Shown here: piece after piece, positions 63,127 through 64,000 of the stretch
How the letters are laid out: each line of letters opens with the position of its first letter
Numbering within the stretch: position 1 is the stretch's first letter
Source: Williamsia serinedens
GTDB taxonomy: Bacteria; Actinomycetota; Actinomycetes; Mycobacteriales; Mycobacteriaceae
Direction of reading: 5' to 3'
Length of the DNA stretch: 64,000 nt
Assembly (NCBI RefSeq): GCF_024171725.1
Contig: NZ_JAMTCG010000004.1
Location: forward strand, 248,001 to 312,000
Position numbers and translations under genes: made by a program
The notes under the pieces: generated by a model
Databases searched by the model: none
The model's input: the letters and a program-made list of their open reading frames with translations, nothing else
Told to the model about the DNA's origin: nothing

Positions 63127-64000
63127 TCAGGGCTCCGACGCGCGGACGGCGAGCTCGCCGACGGCCTCGGCGAGGTACTCCGGCATCGACGCCAGGTCCC
63201 ACATGATGTCCCGGTCGGCGTTGAACGCCACGAAGATCCGACCGTTGTAGTGATTCAACCCGATGGCCAGCGCGCGCTGCGGCACCAGGGCGGGCACGGG
63301 GTACGCCGCGACGATGCGGTTGCCGGCCAGGTACTGCGGCGCCGATCCCCCGCCGGCGATGCTGATCGGCAGGTTGAACGACCGGCCCGACAGCGTCGCC
63401 GCCGCCCGGGAGGTCATCGCGTGGAACGTGGCGGGGCCGATCTCGGGCAGCCACGACCGCGTGCCCATCGCGACCCGGCGCCCCGACGTGGAGTGTCGGC
63501 CGGTGAGGTGGGCGACCTGGGAGAGACGGACGGTCGGGTTGGGCTCTCCCACGGGCAGGTCGGTCACGAAGCCGCGCACACCCGCGGCGGTCCACTCCGC
63601 GTCGTCGATCTGCTCCCAGGAGCCGCCCCGCGAGTCGGGGTCGCCGTAGCCGTTGTAGGCGCCCAGCGGGACCAGCGCACGCACCGTGGCGGTCGCGTCG
63701 ACGGCGGCGTCACGCGAGAGCAGCCAGCGCCGGAGGGCTCCGGCTATGGCGGCGAGCACGACGTCGGTCACCGAGCAGTCGTTGTGCCGGGCGATCCGCG
63801 CGCAGGTGCGGGCGTCGGCCGAGGCCACCGTGAACCTGCGACGACCGCTGGTGGGCCCGTTCAGCGGGCTGTCGGGGGCACCGTCGGTCGCGAACCGGAG
63901 CATCGACCCGACGCGACGCAACGACCCGGTGACCGCGGACCCGACGCCCGCGACCGGCGCCGACAGCCCCCGCAGGGCGCCGACGATCTCCCGCGGGCGG
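63127..64000 (-). CDS. Wax ester synthase/diacylglycerol acyltransferase (WS/DGAT), N-terminus beyond the window
   Basis: The open frame runs from the right edge to the stop at 63127, giving about 290 C-terminal residues. It shows VTDVVLAAIAGALRRWL, RALVPLGAYN, FNLPISIAGG, QRALAIGLNHYNG and DLASMPEYLAEAV, as in bacterial WS/DGAT C-terminal halves. The catalytic HHxxxDG lies in the missing part. It would make triacylglycerol or wax ester storage lipid. The neighbourhood fits Rv3233c/Rv3234c (tgs3). Confidence 0.9.
   Translation of the reverse strand, partial: RPREIVGALRGLSAPVAGVGSAVTGSLRRVGSMLRFATDGAPDSPLNGPTSGRRRFTVASADARTCARIARHNDCSVTDVVLAAIAGALRRWLLSRDAAVDATATVRALVPLGAYNGYGDPDSRGGSWEQIDDAEWTAAGVRGFVTDLPVGEPNPTVRLSQVAHLTGRHSTSGRRVAMGTRSWLPEIGPATFHAMTSRAAATLSGRSFNLPISIAGGGSAPQYLAGNRIVAAYPVPALVPQRALAIGLNHYNGRIFVAFNADRDIMWDLASMPEYLAEAVGELAVRASEP

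Overview
The window looks like a chromosomal core segment of a very GC-rich actinobacterium of the order Mycobacteriales, probably near Gordonia or Williamsia. The reasons are the high GC content, frequent GTG starts, marker genes of this order (whiB7, whiB1, mycoredoxin, adnAB, pdtaS, the 24-residue ribosomal protein bL37, the sigH-rshA pair) and a gene order that, from memory, follows Mycobacterium tuberculosis Rv3193c to about Rv3234c. The species assignment is inference. I saw no rRNA, tRNA, CRISPR array, prophage or insertion sequence.

Layout. 1-4.6 kb: a UPF0182 membrane protein (cut by the left edge), a PPA1309-type protein and a PDZ/Lon-like membrane protease. 4.6-8.6 kb: a four-gene envelope cassette with tightly coupled reading frames and two paralogous secreted proteins of unrecognised family; I do not recall it at this place in M. 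tuberculosis. 8.8-13.4 kb: a zincin-like protein, a cyclodehydratase-like protein, an ABC1 kinase, and whiB7 with its promoter, leader ORF and attenuator. 13.4-25.2 kb: uvrD2, mycoredoxin, nudC, a potassium channel, a DoxX-like protein and the AdnAB helicase-nuclease. 25.2-34.3 kb: accessory insertions, namely a self-regulated TetR/P450 pair and a nitrate/nitrite assimilation operon (narK-nirB-nirD-nnaR-chelatase), with a lipV-like hydrolase between them. 34.6-47 kb: a glycine-rich secreted protein, flavin-barrel and kinase-like proteins, an MFS exporter, moeZ, a DUF3152 metzincin, a hydrolase/TetR divergon, TB9.4-like and ferritin-like proteins, a DEAD-box helicase and a beta-propeller protein. 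47-56 kb: a ParA ATPase, a phosphoglycerate mutase-like phosphatase, a broken alpha/beta hydrolase, a lipid kinase, whiB1, pdtaS, a biotinyl protein, bL37, rshA-sigH and ybaK. 56-64 kb: an SRAP protein, aroA, rsgA, two tandem fatty-acid desaturases behind an operator array, a DUF6912-like protein and the C-terminal part of a wax-ester/diacylglycerol acyltransferase.

Themes. Several genes serve stress sensing: SigH/RshA and mycoredoxin for thiol stress, WhiB1 and WhiB7 as iron-sulfur regulators, PdtaS as a cytosolic sensor kinase. UvrD2 and AdnAB repair DNA. The nitrite operon combines transport, reduction, a HemD-like regulator and a chelatase for the siroheme branch. The desaturases and the acyltransferase belong to lipid metabolism.

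Non-coding signals. Five intergenic gaps hold degenerate 19-25 bp tandem repeats, several with direct and inverted halves. Other convergent gaps hold long perfect hairpins, so the repeats may play a similar 3'-end role. Many genes have a TAnnnT hexamer six to eight bases before the start codon, which suggests common leaderless transcription.
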